From Nocardioides sp. (GTDB lineage: Bacteria; Actinomycetota; Actinomycetes; Propionibacteriales; Nocardioidaceae): DNA of 64,000 nucleotides. Positions 46,112 to 54,515 of the stretch are shown here, one piece after another. The notes below the pieces were generated by a model. The model did not search any database. It saw only the letters and a program-made list of their open reading frames with translations, and had not been told where the DNA came from. The first letter of the stretch is position 1. Each line of letters opens with the position of its first letter. Position numbers and translations under genes: made by a program. The stretch is taken from contig JAICHQ010000006.1 in assembly GCA_025924815.1 (NCBI GenBank), forward strand, positions 1 through 64,000, read 5' to 3'.

Positions 46112-46564
46112 GTGAGCATCGAGGTGCTCAACGAGTCGGGGCACGAGCTCGACGTCAACCGGCTGGCCGCCCTGAGCCGGTTCGTGATGGAGCAGCTGCG
46201 CGTCCACCCACTGGCCGAGCTGTGCATCAAGGCCGTCGACGAGCCGACCATCGCGGCGCTCAACCAGCAGTGGATGGAGAAGGAGGGGCCCACCGACGTG
46301 CTCGCCTTCCCGATGGACGAGCTCCGGCCGGGGCTGGTCAACGAAGACCCCGAGGAGGGCGTGCTCGGCGACCTCGTGCTCTGCCCCGAGGTGGCCCGGA
46401 AGCAGGGCGAGACGGCCGGCCACGGCACCGAGGCGGAGATCGAGCTGCTCACCGTGCACGGCATCCTCCACCTGCTGGGCTACGACCACGCCGAGCCCGC
46501 GGAGCATCGCGAGATGTTCGGGCTCCAGGACCAGCTGCTCGCCGCCTGGCGCAGCCAGGCGTGA
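46112..46564 (+). CDS. ybeY: Endoribonuclease YbeY, rRNA maturation factor
   Basis: 150 residues. The zinc motif HGILHLLGYDHAEPAEH (H-x3-H-x5-H) is present, plus GPTDVLAFPMDE. YbeY acts in 16S rRNA 3' end maturation and ribosome quality control. GTG 46112 (VSIEVLNES) is chosen because this is where family similarity begins. Confidence 0.95.
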   Translation: MSIEVLNESGHELDVNRLAALSRFVMEQLRVHPLAELCIKAVDEPTIAALNQQWMEKEGPTDVLAFPMDELRPGLVNEDPEEGVLGDLVLCPEVARKQGETAGHGTEAEIELLTVHGILHLLGYDHAEPAEHREMFGLQDQLLAAWRSQA

Positions 46565-46568
46565 CCCG

Positions 46569-47870
46569 GTGGTGAGCGAGCCGATCGGCGGCCCGGTGAC
46601 GCTCCTGGTCTCCGCCGGCGCCCTGATCGTGCTCGCGGGCGTGTTCTCGGCCGCCGACGCCGCCCTCACGACGTACTCCCGCGCCCGCGCGGAGGAGCTC
46701 GTCGGCGAGAGACGCGCCGGCGCCGCGCGGCTGGTCTCGCTGCTCGACGACCGTGCCCGCTACCTCAACACCGTGATCCTGCTGCGGCTCCTGTGCGAGA
46801 CGGCCGCCGCGGTGCTGCTCACGCTCGTCGTGCTGCGCTGGTACGACGGCGCACGCTGGCCGACGGTGCTGACCACGGTCGGCGTGATGCTCGTGGTCTC
46901 GTTCGTCGTCGTGGGCGTGGCACCCCGCACGCTCGGACGCCAGCACGCGGACCGCGTCGCGCCGGTCGCCGCCGTCATCGTGTGGTACGCGACGCGGGTG
47001 CTGGGGCCGATCCCGCAGTTGCTGATCCTGGTCGGCAACGCGATCACCCCCGGCCGCGGCTTCCGCAGCGGCCCGTTCTCGACCGAGACCGAGCTGCGCG
47101 AGCTGGTCGACTACGCGGAGGCGTCCGCCGTGATCGAGTCCGGCGAGCGGGAGATGATCCACTCGGTCTTCGAGTTCGGCGACACGATCGCGCGCGAGGT
47201 GATGGTGCCGCGCGGCGACGTGATCTACATCGAGCGCACCAAGAACCTCCGCCAGACCCTGTCGCTGTTCCTGCGCTCCGGCTTCTCGCGGGTGCCGGTG
47301 ATCGGGGACAACCTGGACGAGGTCGTCGGCTTCGCCTACCTCAAGGACGTCGTACGCCGCGACTTCGAGGACCCCGGGGTGGAGTTCACCCAGCACGTCG
47401 ACGAGGTCATGCGCCCGGCCCTCTACGTGCCCGAGTCCAAGCCGGTCGACGCCCTGCTGTCAGAGATGCAGGCGTCGCGGCAGCACATCGCGGTCGTCGT
47501 CGACGAGTACGGCGGCACCGCCGGGCTGGTCACGATCGAGGACCTGCTGGAGGAGATCGTCGGTGAGATCACCGACGAGTACGACGCCGAGCAGTTCGAC
47601 ACCGAGACGCTTGCCGACGGCACGGTCCGCGTCTCCTCCCGCTTCCCGATCGACGACCTCGACGACCTGTTCGGCTTCGACGTCGAGGAGGAGGACGTCG
47701 ACTCGGTGCTCGGCCTGATGGCCAAGCACCTCGGCCGGGTCCCGATCCCCGGCTCCCACGTCGAGGCACACGGTCTCCGCTTCGTCGCCCAGGCCGCGGC
47801 CGGGCGGCGGAACAAGATCGAGAGCGTCGTGGTCGGCCGGCTGACCGGGGAGGAGCCGGACGCCGGCTGA
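46569..47870 (+). CDS. CorC/HlyC-type CNNM-CBS membrane protein
   Basis: 433 residues. N-terminal CNNM membrane domain (about 1-150, three or four helices), two CBS domains (VPRGDVIYIERTKN... and MRPALYVPESKPVDALL...VVVDEYGGTAGLVTIEDLLEEIVGEI), and a C-terminal CorC_HlyC transporter-associated domain. Such proteins are linked to Mg2+/Co2+ homeostasis. GTG 46569 or the next GTG can start it; 4 bp after ybeY. Confidence 0.92.
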   Translation: MVSEPIGGPVTLLVSAGALIVLAGVFSAADAALTTYSRARAEELVGERRAGAARLVSLLDDRARYLNTVILLRLLCETAAAVLLTLVVLRWYDGARWPTVLTTVGVMLVVSFVVVGVAPRTLGRQHADRVAPVAAVIVWYATRVLGPIPQLLILVGNAITPGRGFRSGPFSTETELRELVDYAEASAVIESGEREMIHSVFEFGDTIAREVMVPRGDVIYIERTKNLRQTLSLFLRSGFSRVPVIGDNLDEVVGFAYLKDVVRRDFEDPGVEFTQHVDEVMRPALYVPESKPVDALLSEMQASRQHIAVVVDEYGGTAGLVTIEDLLEEIVGEITDEYDAEQFDTETLADGTVRVSSRFPIDDLDDLFGFDVEEEDVDSVLGLMAKHLGRVPIPGSHVEAHGLRFVAQAAAGRRNKIESVVVGRLTGEEPDAG

Positions 47871-47981
47871 GAGGTCGTGTCCGTCCTGTTCGGGGAACCT
47901 TTTCGGAATCGACGACAATTCTCGGGTTCGGCGCGCACACTGACCGACACACGAGGGAAACGACTTTCGGGGGAGAGCACG

Positions 47982-48446
47982 ATGGATGTCGATAACGCAC
48001 TCGATGACCCGCTCGGACCGGCCGCTGCCGGGGTCACGGACGAACCGGCGGACGTGGTCACGACGGCTCCCGCCGAGCCGAGCACGCACCGGGACGAGCC
48101 GGTGGGCGCCGCTGCGCGGCTGCTCGAGGTGGCTGCCACGACGGCTGACCGGCTCGTTGCTGACGCGCGGACCGAAGCCGGGTCGCTCGTCGCCGCCGCA
48201 CAGGCCGAGGCCGATGCGCTCCTGCGGACGAGCCGCGACCAGGCGCAGCAGGTCGCGGCCGAGCTCGACCGGGAACGTGCCACCGCACTCGCCGGGCTGG
48301 CCGAGGAGAAGGCGGCCTGCGAGGCGCAGATCGGCGCGCTACGCCAGATGCACAGCAGCCACCGCGACGAAATGCGTCGCCACCTCACCCAGCAGCTGAC
48401 GTTGCTCGACGCGGTCGTGCTCGAGCCGCCCCGTATCGGCGCCTGA
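47982..48446 (+). CDS. Helical coiled-coil protein, possibly DivIVA-like in shape
   Basis: 154 residues. A disordered N-terminus (rich in Asp, Ala, Pro, Thr) is followed by an uninterrupted helix of about 100 residues (RLLEVAATTADRLVADARTEA to QQLTLLDAVVLE) with the Ala/Glu/Arg repeats of coiled coils. GGGGGAGAG lies just upstream. Only a resemblance in shape to cell-division coiled-coil proteins can be claimed. The 111-bp gap before it is AT-richer and probably holds its promoter. Confidence 0.6.
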   Translation: MDVDNALDDPLGPAAAGVTDEPADVVTTAPAEPSTHRDEPVGAAARLLEVAATTADRLVADARTEAGSLVAAAQAEADALLRTSRDQAQQVAAELDRERATALAGLAEEKAACEAQIGALRQMHSSHRDEMRRHLTQQLTLLDAVVLEPPRIGA

Positions 48447-48449
48447 CCG

Positions 48450-48677
48450 GGGCTCGGGGCCGTACTCGACTCCGGCTTCCGTCTCGGTCAGCCGTCGCCA
48501 CGCCTGGAAGCCGCCACGGAGGTCGGCAGGCGATGGGGGGCTCGACGGGTCGAGCCGCCACTCCAGGACGTTGCGATCGACGACCACCCCACCCACGAGC
48601 GCTCCGTCTCGGTCACGCTGCTCGACCGGGCGGATGTCGACGACCAGGGCGCCGGCGGCCGGACGCCGGGCCGACAT
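48450..48677 (-). pseudogene. Rhodanese-domain gene remnant lacking its catalytic loop
   Basis: The minus-strand frame gives AAGALVVDIRPVEQRDRDGAL, then VDRNVLEWRLDPSSP, which match the first half of actinobacterial rhodanese domains, followed at once by ADLRGGFQAWRRL, which matches their end. The 35-40 residues between, which carry the catalytic Cys loop and the strand before it, are missing. The N-terminus is also short, with an in-frame TAG two codons upstream. The frame continues antisense into the upstream gene without a natural stop. Confidence 0.65.
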
Positions 48678-48697
48678 CGCCGACTAGCCTCGGGCCC

Positions 48698-49018
48698 ATG
48701 GCTGACCTGTCGTCCGAGGACCAGAAGCTGATCACGCTCGCGCGGTCGGCGATGGCTCGCACGGGCGCGCCGGAGGGCGCGGCTGTGCGCGACCTCGACG
48801 GACGCACGTACGCCGCGGCCGCGGTGGCCCTCGCCCATCTCAGCCTGACCGCGCTCGAGGTCTGCGTCGCGATGGCCGTCTCGTCGGGCGCGAAGGGGCT
48901 CGAGGCGGCCGTGCGGCTGGGCGGCGAAGGCGCACCCGACCTGGGGGCGCTGCACGAGCTCGGCGGAGCAGACGTCGTCGTCCACCTCGGTGACGCTCGA
49001 GGCCGGCTCACCGCATGA
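48698..49018 (+). CDS. Cytidine deaminase-like protein without catalytic residues
   Basis: 106 residues. KLITLARSAMARTGAPEGAAVRDLDGRTYAAAAVAL matches the N-terminal half of cytidine deaminase, but the zinc and catalytic motifs (C/H-A-E and P-C-x-x-C) are absent; the equivalent segment reads LEVCVAMAVSSGA. The gene usually precedes era in Actinobacteria, so it is a conserved non-catalytic relative and not a decayed gene. TAGCCT lies 7 nt before the ATG. Confidence 0.7.
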   Translation: MADLSSEDQKLITLARSAMARTGAPEGAAVRDLDGRTYAAAAVALAHLSLTALEVCVAMAVSSGAKGLEAAVRLGGEGAPDLGALHELGGADVVVHLGDARGRLTA

Positions 49019-49882
49019 CCGCACGGGCGGCGGCGGCCGGCACCTGGTCGCTCGGGGGCCGCACCGTCAACCGGCTTCGGTGCGATGCGCCTGAGCGGCA
49101 CCGGGGGCATGGGTCGCGGCGACGACCGCGACCCCGAGCGGTCTGCCGAGGTCGTACGCCGCGCGGTCGAGCTCGGCGTCAACCGCGTCGACACGGCGGG
49201 CTTCTACTTCTCCGGGACCGGCCGGGCCAACCAGATCATCCGCACCGCGCTCGCGCCGTACCCGGGTGACCTCACCATCGCCACCAAGGTCGGTCCGGGC
49301 CGCGACCTGGTCACCGGCGAGTGGGGCGACTGGGCCCGGCCCGAGGATCTCCGGGCCCACGTCGAGCACAGCCTCGAGACCCTCGGCCTCGACCGGCTCC
49401 ACCTCGTCTACTACCGCAGCAACGGCCGTGACGACGTACCGGCGGCGGCCGCGCTGGGGGACGCGGGGCTGCTCGAGCACGTCGGTCTGTCCAACGTCGG
49501 GACCGAGGTCCTGTCACAGACCCGGCAGGTGACCGAGATCGTGTGCGTGCAGAACCGGCACGCCCCCGGCTTCGAACGGGCCGACGCCGGCGACGTGCTC
49601 AGCGCCTGCGGCGACGCGGGCATCGCGTTCGTCCCGTTCTTCACGATCGCCGGCCAGGCGCGCGAGGGCTCCGCCGAGGAGCAGTACGACGTCGTCCGCG
49701 CGATCGCGGACGCCCACGACGTCACGCCTGCCCAGGTGCGGATCGCGTGGACGTTGTCGCTGGGCGAGCACGTGCTCGCCATCCCCGGCACCGGCGACCC
49801 GGCGCACCTGGAGCAGAACGTCGCCGCGGCGGCCCTGGATCTCAGCACCGCGGAGCTCTCTCGGCTCTCGGCGCTCGGCTGA
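49015..49882 (+). pseudogene. Aldo/keto reductase gene with an N-terminal frameshift
   Basis: ATG 49015, in an ATGA overlap with the previous gene, opens the expected start TWSLGGRTVNRL but shifts out of frame at about 49075. The remaining enzyme frame (GFGAMRLSGTGGMG on, ending at 49882) matches aldo/keto reductases: DTAGFYFSG with Asp and Tyr, ATKVG with Lys, and GLSNVGTEVL. Comparison with the usual NRLGFGAMRL suggests about five bases lost between short CGG repeats. ATG 49085 could still yield a 265-residue product lacking the first strand. Sequencing error is an alternative. Confidence 0.65.
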
Positions 49883-49939
49883 GACCGATCAACCGGACCC
49901 CTCCTCCGTTCCCCGGCGACTCGGAGTAAGTTTCCGTCC

Positions 49940-51361
49940 GTGCTCACCGGACAGGCGGCCCACGAGGGGGCGGTGGCGCGCCTCCGGGCGTCGTACGCCG
50001 CCGTCCCGGCGGGGCAGACGGTGCGCCTGGCCAAGAAGACCTCCAATCTCTTCCGCCCCCGCACCAGGAGCGACGCGCCCGGCCTCGACGTCTCCGGCCT
50101 CGCCGGGGTGATCTCCGTCGACACCGAGGCGCAGACCGCCGACGTGCAGGGCATGTGCACCTACGAGGACCTCGTCGACGCGACCCTGCCGCTCGGCCTC
50201 ATCCCGTACGTCGTGCCGCAGCTGCGCACGATCACGCTCGGCGGGGCCGTCAGCGGCCTCGGCATCGAGTCGACCAGCTTCCGGCACGGGCTGCCCCACG
50301 AGTCGGTCGTCGAGATGGACATCTTCACCGGGGCCGGCGAGGTGGTGACCACCTCGCCGGCCCGGGACGACGAGCACCGCGACCTGTTCGACACGTTCCC
50401 CAACTCCTACGGTTCGCTCGGCTACGCCACGCGGCTGCGGATCAGGCTGGAGCGGGTGCCTTCGTACGTCTCCCTGCGCCACGTGCGCTTCGACGACGCC
50501 GGTCTGCTCTCGAAGACGATCTCGCAGATCATGGAGACCCGGGAGTACGACGGCGTTCGCATCGACGGGCTCGACGGCACGGTCTTCGCGCCGGGGGAGT
50601 ACTACCTGAGCCTGGCGACGTGGACGGACACGCCTGCCGTGGTCTCGGCCGGCTCGGCCGGCAGCGAGGGCGTCCGGACGCCGTCGGACTACACCGGCCG
50701 GGAGATCTACTACCGCTCGATCCAGCAGCGCGCGGCAGCCGGATCCGGGAGCGACGTGCTGACGATGTACGACTACCTGTGGCGCTGGGACACCGACTGG
50801 TTCTGGTGCTCCCGGGCCTTCGGTGCCCAGCATCCGGTGGCACGCCGGCTGTGGCCGCGTCGCTACAAGCGCTCCGACGTCTACTACCGGATGGTCCGGC
50901 TCGACCAGCGCTTCCACGTCGGCGCCTGGCTCGACCGCCGCAAGGGGAACCCGGAGGGCGAGCGCGTCGTGCAGGACGTGGAGATCCCGGTCGACCGGCT
51001 CGGGGAGTTCCTCGACTGGTTCGACGCCGAGGTCGGCATGCGCCCGGTCTGGCTGTGCCCGCTGACCGCCTCGCGGAAGTGGCCGACCTACCCGTTGCAG
51101 CCGGACCAGACCTACGTCAACGTCGGCTTCTGGGGCAACGTCGGGGTCGGCCCCGAGGCGCCGAACGCTCCGCGCAACCGCGCGATCGAGGCCAAGGTGC
51201 ACGACCTCGACGGGCACAAGTCGCTGTACTCCGAGGCGTTCTACGACCAGGACACGTTCGACCGGCTCTACGACGGCGCCAACCTGACTTGGGTCAAGGA
51301 CCGCTACGACCCGGAGCACCGACTGACCAGCCTCTACGACAAGGCCGTGAGGAGACGATGA
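49940..51361 (+). CDS. tmsA: FAD-dependent oxidoreductase of 10-methyl fatty acid synthesis
   Basis: 473 residues. FAD-binding PCMH-type N-terminal domain (ADVQGMCTYEDLVDATLPLGL, then TITLGGAVSGLGIES) and a long C-terminal substrate part (VYYRMVRLDQRFHVGAWLDRRKG). The coupled partner is a CFA-type methyltransferase. In actinobacteria this pair (tmsAB, also bfaAB) reduces a 10-methylene intermediate to 10-methylstearate (tuberculostearate). GTG 49940 follows TAAGTT by 7 nt. The assignment rests on the pair. Confidence 0.82.
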   Translation: MLTGQAAHEGAVARLRASYAAVPAGQTVRLAKKTSNLFRPRTRSDAPGLDVSGLAGVISVDTEAQTADVQGMCTYEDLVDATLPLGLIPYVVPQLRTITLGGAVSGLGIESTSFRHGLPHESVVEMDIFTGAGEVVTTSPARDDEHRDLFDTFPNSYGSLGYATRLRIRLERVPSYVSLRHVRFDDAGLLSKTISQIMETREYDGVRIDGLDGTVFAPGEYYLSLATWTDTPAVVSAGSAGSEGVRTPSDYTGREIYYRSIQQRAAAGSGSDVLTMYDYLWRWDTDWFWCSRAFGAQHPVARRLWPRRYKRSDVYYRMVRLDQRFHVGAWLDRRKGNPEGERVVQDVEIPVDRLGEFLDWFDAEVGMRPVWLCPLTASRKWPTYPLQPDQTYVNVGFWGNVGVGPEAPNAPRNRAIEAKVHDLDGHKSLYSEAFYDQDTFDRLYDGANLTWVKDRYDPEHRLTSLYDKAVRRR

Positions 51362-51362
51362 G

Positions 51363-52658
51363 ATGCCCACGATGAGGATCGCGGACGCGTTCACCCAGCT
51401 GCTGACCGGACCGCTGCCACTGCGGGTCACGGCGTACGACGGGAGCAGCGCCGGACCCGAGGACGCTCCGTTCGGGCTCGAGGTCCGCAACGAGCGCGGC
51501 CTGGCCTACCTGATGACCGCACCCGGCGACCTCGGCCTCGGCCGGGCCTACGTGTCCGGCGACCTGGGCGTGACCGGCGTCCACCCGGGTGACCCCTACG
51601 AGGGCCTCAGGGCGCTGCAGAAGGGCCTGAAGTTCCGGATGCCGTCACCGGCCGAGGCGGTCCGGCTCGCCACCGGGCTCGGTCTGTCGCACCTCAAGCC
51701 CCCGCCGCCCCCGCCCCAGGAGCACCTGCCTCGGTGGCGCCGCGTCGTCGAGGGCCTGCGCCACTCGCGCAAGCGCGACTCCGAGGCGATCCACCACCAC
51801 TACGACGTCTCCAACACCTTCTACGAGCACGTCCTCGGTCCGTCGATGACCTACACCTGTGCGGTGTTCCCCACCGAGGACGCGACCCTGGAGCAGGCGC
51901 AGTTCTACAAGTACGACCTGATCGCCCAGAAGCTCGACCTCAAGCCGGGCATGCGTCTGCTCGACGTCGGCTGCGGGTGGGGCGGCATGGTCCGTCACGC
52001 CGCCGAGCACTACGGCGTGAAGGCGCTCGGGGTGACCCTGTCGCGCGAGCAGGCGACGTGGGCGCAGGAGCGGATCAAGAAGATGGGGCTCGACCATCTC
52101 GCCGAGGTCCGGCACAGCGACTACCGAGAGGTCGGCGAGTCGGGCTTCGACGCGGTGAGCTCGATCGGCCTGACCGAGCACATCGGCGTGCGGAACTACC
52201 CGTCGTACTTCGGCTTCCTCCGCGACCGGCTGCGCCCCCAGGGCCGGCTGCTCAACCACTGCATCACGCGGCCTCACAATCGGCACACCGAGACCGGCGC
52301 GTTCATCGACCGCTACGTGTTCCCCGACGGCGAGCTCACCGGCTCGGGCAGGATCATCACCGAGGCGCAGAACGTCGGCCTCGAGGTGATGCACGAGGAG
52401 AACTTCCGGCTCCACTACGCGCGGTCCCTGGCCGGCTGGTGCCACAACCTCCAGGAGAACTGGGACGCCTGCGTCGCCGAGGTCGGCGAGCCCACGGCGC
52501 GGGTCTGGGGTCTCTACATGGCCGGATCGCGGCTCGGGTTCGAGCGCAACGAGATCCAGCTCCACCACGTGCTGGCCACGAAGACCGACGAGGGTGGCGG
52601 GGCGGCGTACCCGATCCGACCGACCTTCCCGATGGACGCGACGTACCCCGGCGCCTGA
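51363..52658 (+). CDS. tmsB: Cyclopropane-fatty-acid-synthase-family SAM methyltransferase
   Basis: 431 residues. An N-terminal domain of about 120 residues precedes the CFA core: HYDVSNTFYEHVLGPSMTYTCAVF, SAM motif LLDVGCGWGGMVRHAAEHYG, and SIGLTEHIG. It adds a methyl(ene) group to the oleoyl chain of phospholipids. Starts right after the oxidoreductase stop, so the two act together. Confidence 0.87.
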   Translation: MPTMRIADAFTQLLTGPLPLRVTAYDGSSAGPEDAPFGLEVRNERGLAYLMTAPGDLGLGRAYVSGDLGVTGVHPGDPYEGLRALQKGLKFRMPSPAEAVRLATGLGLSHLKPPPPPPQEHLPRWRRVVEGLRHSRKRDSEAIHHHYDVSNTFYEHVLGPSMTYTCAVFPTEDATLEQAQFYKYDLIAQKLDLKPGMRLLDVGCGWGGMVRHAAEHYGVKALGVTLSREQATWAQERIKKMGLDHLAEVRHSDYREVGESGFDAVSSIGLTEHIGVRNYPSYFGFLRDRLRPQGRLLNHCITRPHNRHTETGAFIDRYVFPDGELTGSGRIITEAQNVGLEVMHEENFRLHYARSLAGWCHNLQENWDACVAEVGEPTARVWGLYMAGSRLGFERNEIQLHHVLATKTDEGGGAAYPIRPTFPMDATYPGA

Positions 52659-52662
52659 CGGG

Positions 52663-53709
52663 CTAGACCGGCACCGCAGTACTGCGCAGCCGACGGGCGC
52701 GCAGGTAGCGCCACGTCGCGATGATCGTCAGGGCGAAGGCGACGCCGGCGATCTCGTCGATGACGTAGTGCTCGCCGCCGTAGACCAGGCTGATCGCCAT
52801 CGCCGTCGGGTACAGCGCCAGCAGGACCTTGCCCCACCACGGCTTGCCGAACCAGAAGAAGCCGGCGGCGAGGGTCGCGTACGCCATGTGGAGGGAGGGC
52901 ATGGCGGCGACCGGATTGACGAGGTACTGGCTCTGGTCGAGCGCACCACCCACCAGCTTCAGGCCGATCTGGTCGAAGCCCACCGACGTCAGTCGCAGCA
53001 CTCGCGGCCCGGGGAACACCCCATCGGCGTCGGCCAGCCAGGGCGGCGCCATCGGGAACAGGAAGTACGTCGAGACGCCCGCCACGGCGAGGGCCACGAC
53101 CATCCGCATCCACACCCGGAAGCGGCCGCGGTTGCGCAGCCAGAGGACGACGGCGACGGTCGGCATCACCAGGAAGTGGGTGCTGTAGGTGAGGCTGACC
53201 AGCACGCCGTACCACGGGTGGACCTCGCCGGGGTGGAGATGCTCCTGCACCCAGGTCGTCGGCATCCCACCCATCCCGAGGTGGTGACCGATCCAGCCGT
53301 CGACCCGGATCGGGAAGTCCACGTGCAGGGGCAGGCCGAGGCTGTTGTGGACGTCGTCGATGGGGTACACGCGGGCCTTGACCTGGGCCGCGGTGTACGG
53401 CGTGGCGAACCCGCGGCTGTAGTCGTAGGCGAGCAGCACGGCCTCGAACGGGACCCAGTCGGCCATCATCCGGCGCCAGGCGGCCCAGCCCTTGCCGAGC
53501 ACGGAGATCGACAGCAGCACGAGGATCGCGCCGGCGAGGCCGATGCGGTCGGTCGGGATGCCTTGGAGCCGCAGGAAGACCAGACAGCCCACGACGTAGA
53601 GGCCGAAGGTGGCCCAGCGGATCCGCCGCCACGGGAGCTCCCGGGGCGGCCGGGGGACCGGTCCGCCCCGCCGAGTGTCCGGGGCGGAGGAGACGTCGAG
53701 AGCGGGCAC
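52663..53709 (-). CDS. PAP2-superfamily membrane phosphatase/phosphotransferase
   Basis: 348 residues with about six membrane helices. The PAP2 motifs of the inositolphosphotransferase/Aur1-like branch are seen: AAMPSLHMAYA and GEHYVIDEIAG, with the catalytic His pair. It acts on lipid phosphates at the outer face of the membrane; substrate unknown. GTG 53709 lies 7 nt after TAGCAT. Confidence 0.87.
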   Translation of the reverse strand: MPALDVSSAPDTRRGGPVPRPPRELPWRRIRWATFGLYVVGCLVFLRLQGIPTDRIGLAGAILVLLSISVLGKGWAAWRRMMADWVPFEAVLLAYDYSRGFATPYTAAQVKARVYPIDDVHNSLGLPLHVDFPIRVDGWIGHHLGMGGMPTTWVQEHLHPGEVHPWYGVLVSLTYSTHFLVMPTVAVVLWLRNRGRFRVWMRMVVALAVAGVSTYFLFPMAPPWLADADGVFPGPRVLRLTSVGFDQIGLKLVGGALDQSQYLVNPVAAMPSLHMAYATLAAGFFWFGKPWWGKVLLALYPTAMAISLVYGGEHYVIDEIAGVAFALTIIATWRYLRARRLRSTAVPV

Positions 53710-53753
53710 CCGGCGATGCTAGTCGGCTCCGTCAACGCACTAGCCTGGAGTCG

Positions 53754-54515
53754 ATGACCACCAGGGGCCAGCGGCACGCCGCCGTCGTGACGCGACGCGA
53801 GCAGGTCTCTGCGCATCTCGTGCGGCTGACGATGAGCGTGCCGGGCTTCGAGTCGACCGGAATCCTCGACGAGTGGGTGGGGCTGGTCGTCCCCGGCCAG
53901 TTCCAGGTGCGTTACTACACGGTGCGCTCGTGGGCGGGCGACGAGCTCGTGGTCGATGTGGTCGTCCACGACGAGGGGTTGGTCACCGGGTGGGCGAGCG
54001 GCGACTGCGTCGGCGACACCCCGGAGATCACCGCGGCCCAGGGCTCCTTCTCGCCGCCCGACGACGCGGCCTGGCTGCTCCTCGTGGGCGACCTGACCGC
54101 CCTGCCCGCGATGGCGCGCATCGTAGCGGGCTCCGAGCTCCCGACCCGCATCTGGGCGGAGGTCGCCGACGACCTGACCGGCTACCTGCCGGCGGGCACC
54201 GACGTCACCTGGCTGGCGCCTCCCGCCGACGGACGGTCGGGGCTCGCGGAGGTCGTCGAGGGCATCGACTGGCCGGAGGGCGAAGGCTACTTCTGGATGG
54301 CCGGTGAGTCGGCACAGATGCGCGCGATCCGCAAGCACCTGATGCGCGAGCGCGGGCTGCCCACCTCGGCGTACGACGTCATGGGCTACTGGCGCGCGGT
54401 GTCCTCGCGACAGCTGCGCGCGGTGGACCCGGAGCCTATCTGGCGGGCCGGCAAGGAGCGGGGGCTCAGCGACGAGCAGATCTGGGCCGACTACGACCGG
54501 GCCCACGGTGTCTGA
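53754..54515 (+). CDS. Siderophore-interacting protein, FAD-dependent ferric reductase type
   Basis: 253 residues. The N-terminal FAD-binding barrel has QFQVRYYTVRSW (the RxYTVR signature) and the C-terminal part has LPAMARIV and YFWMAGESAQMRAIRKHLMRERG, as in ViuB/YqjH-type reductases that release iron from siderophores. TAGCCT lies 7 nt before the ATG. The era start lies within its last codons, so it has been inserted just before era. No siderophore genes are nearby. Confidence 0.9.
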   Translation: MTTRGQRHAAVVTRREQVSAHLVRLTMSVPGFESTGILDEWVGLVVPGQFQVRYYTVRSWAGDELVVDVVVHDEGLVTGWASGDCVGDTPEITAAQGSFSPPDDAAWLLLVGDLTALPAMARIVAGSELPTRIWAEVADDLTGYLPAGTDVTWLAPPADGRSGLAEVVEGIDWPEGEGYFWMAGESAQMRAIRKHLMRERGLPTSAYDVMGYWRAVSSRQLRAVDPEPIWRAGKERGLSDEQIWADYDRAHGV

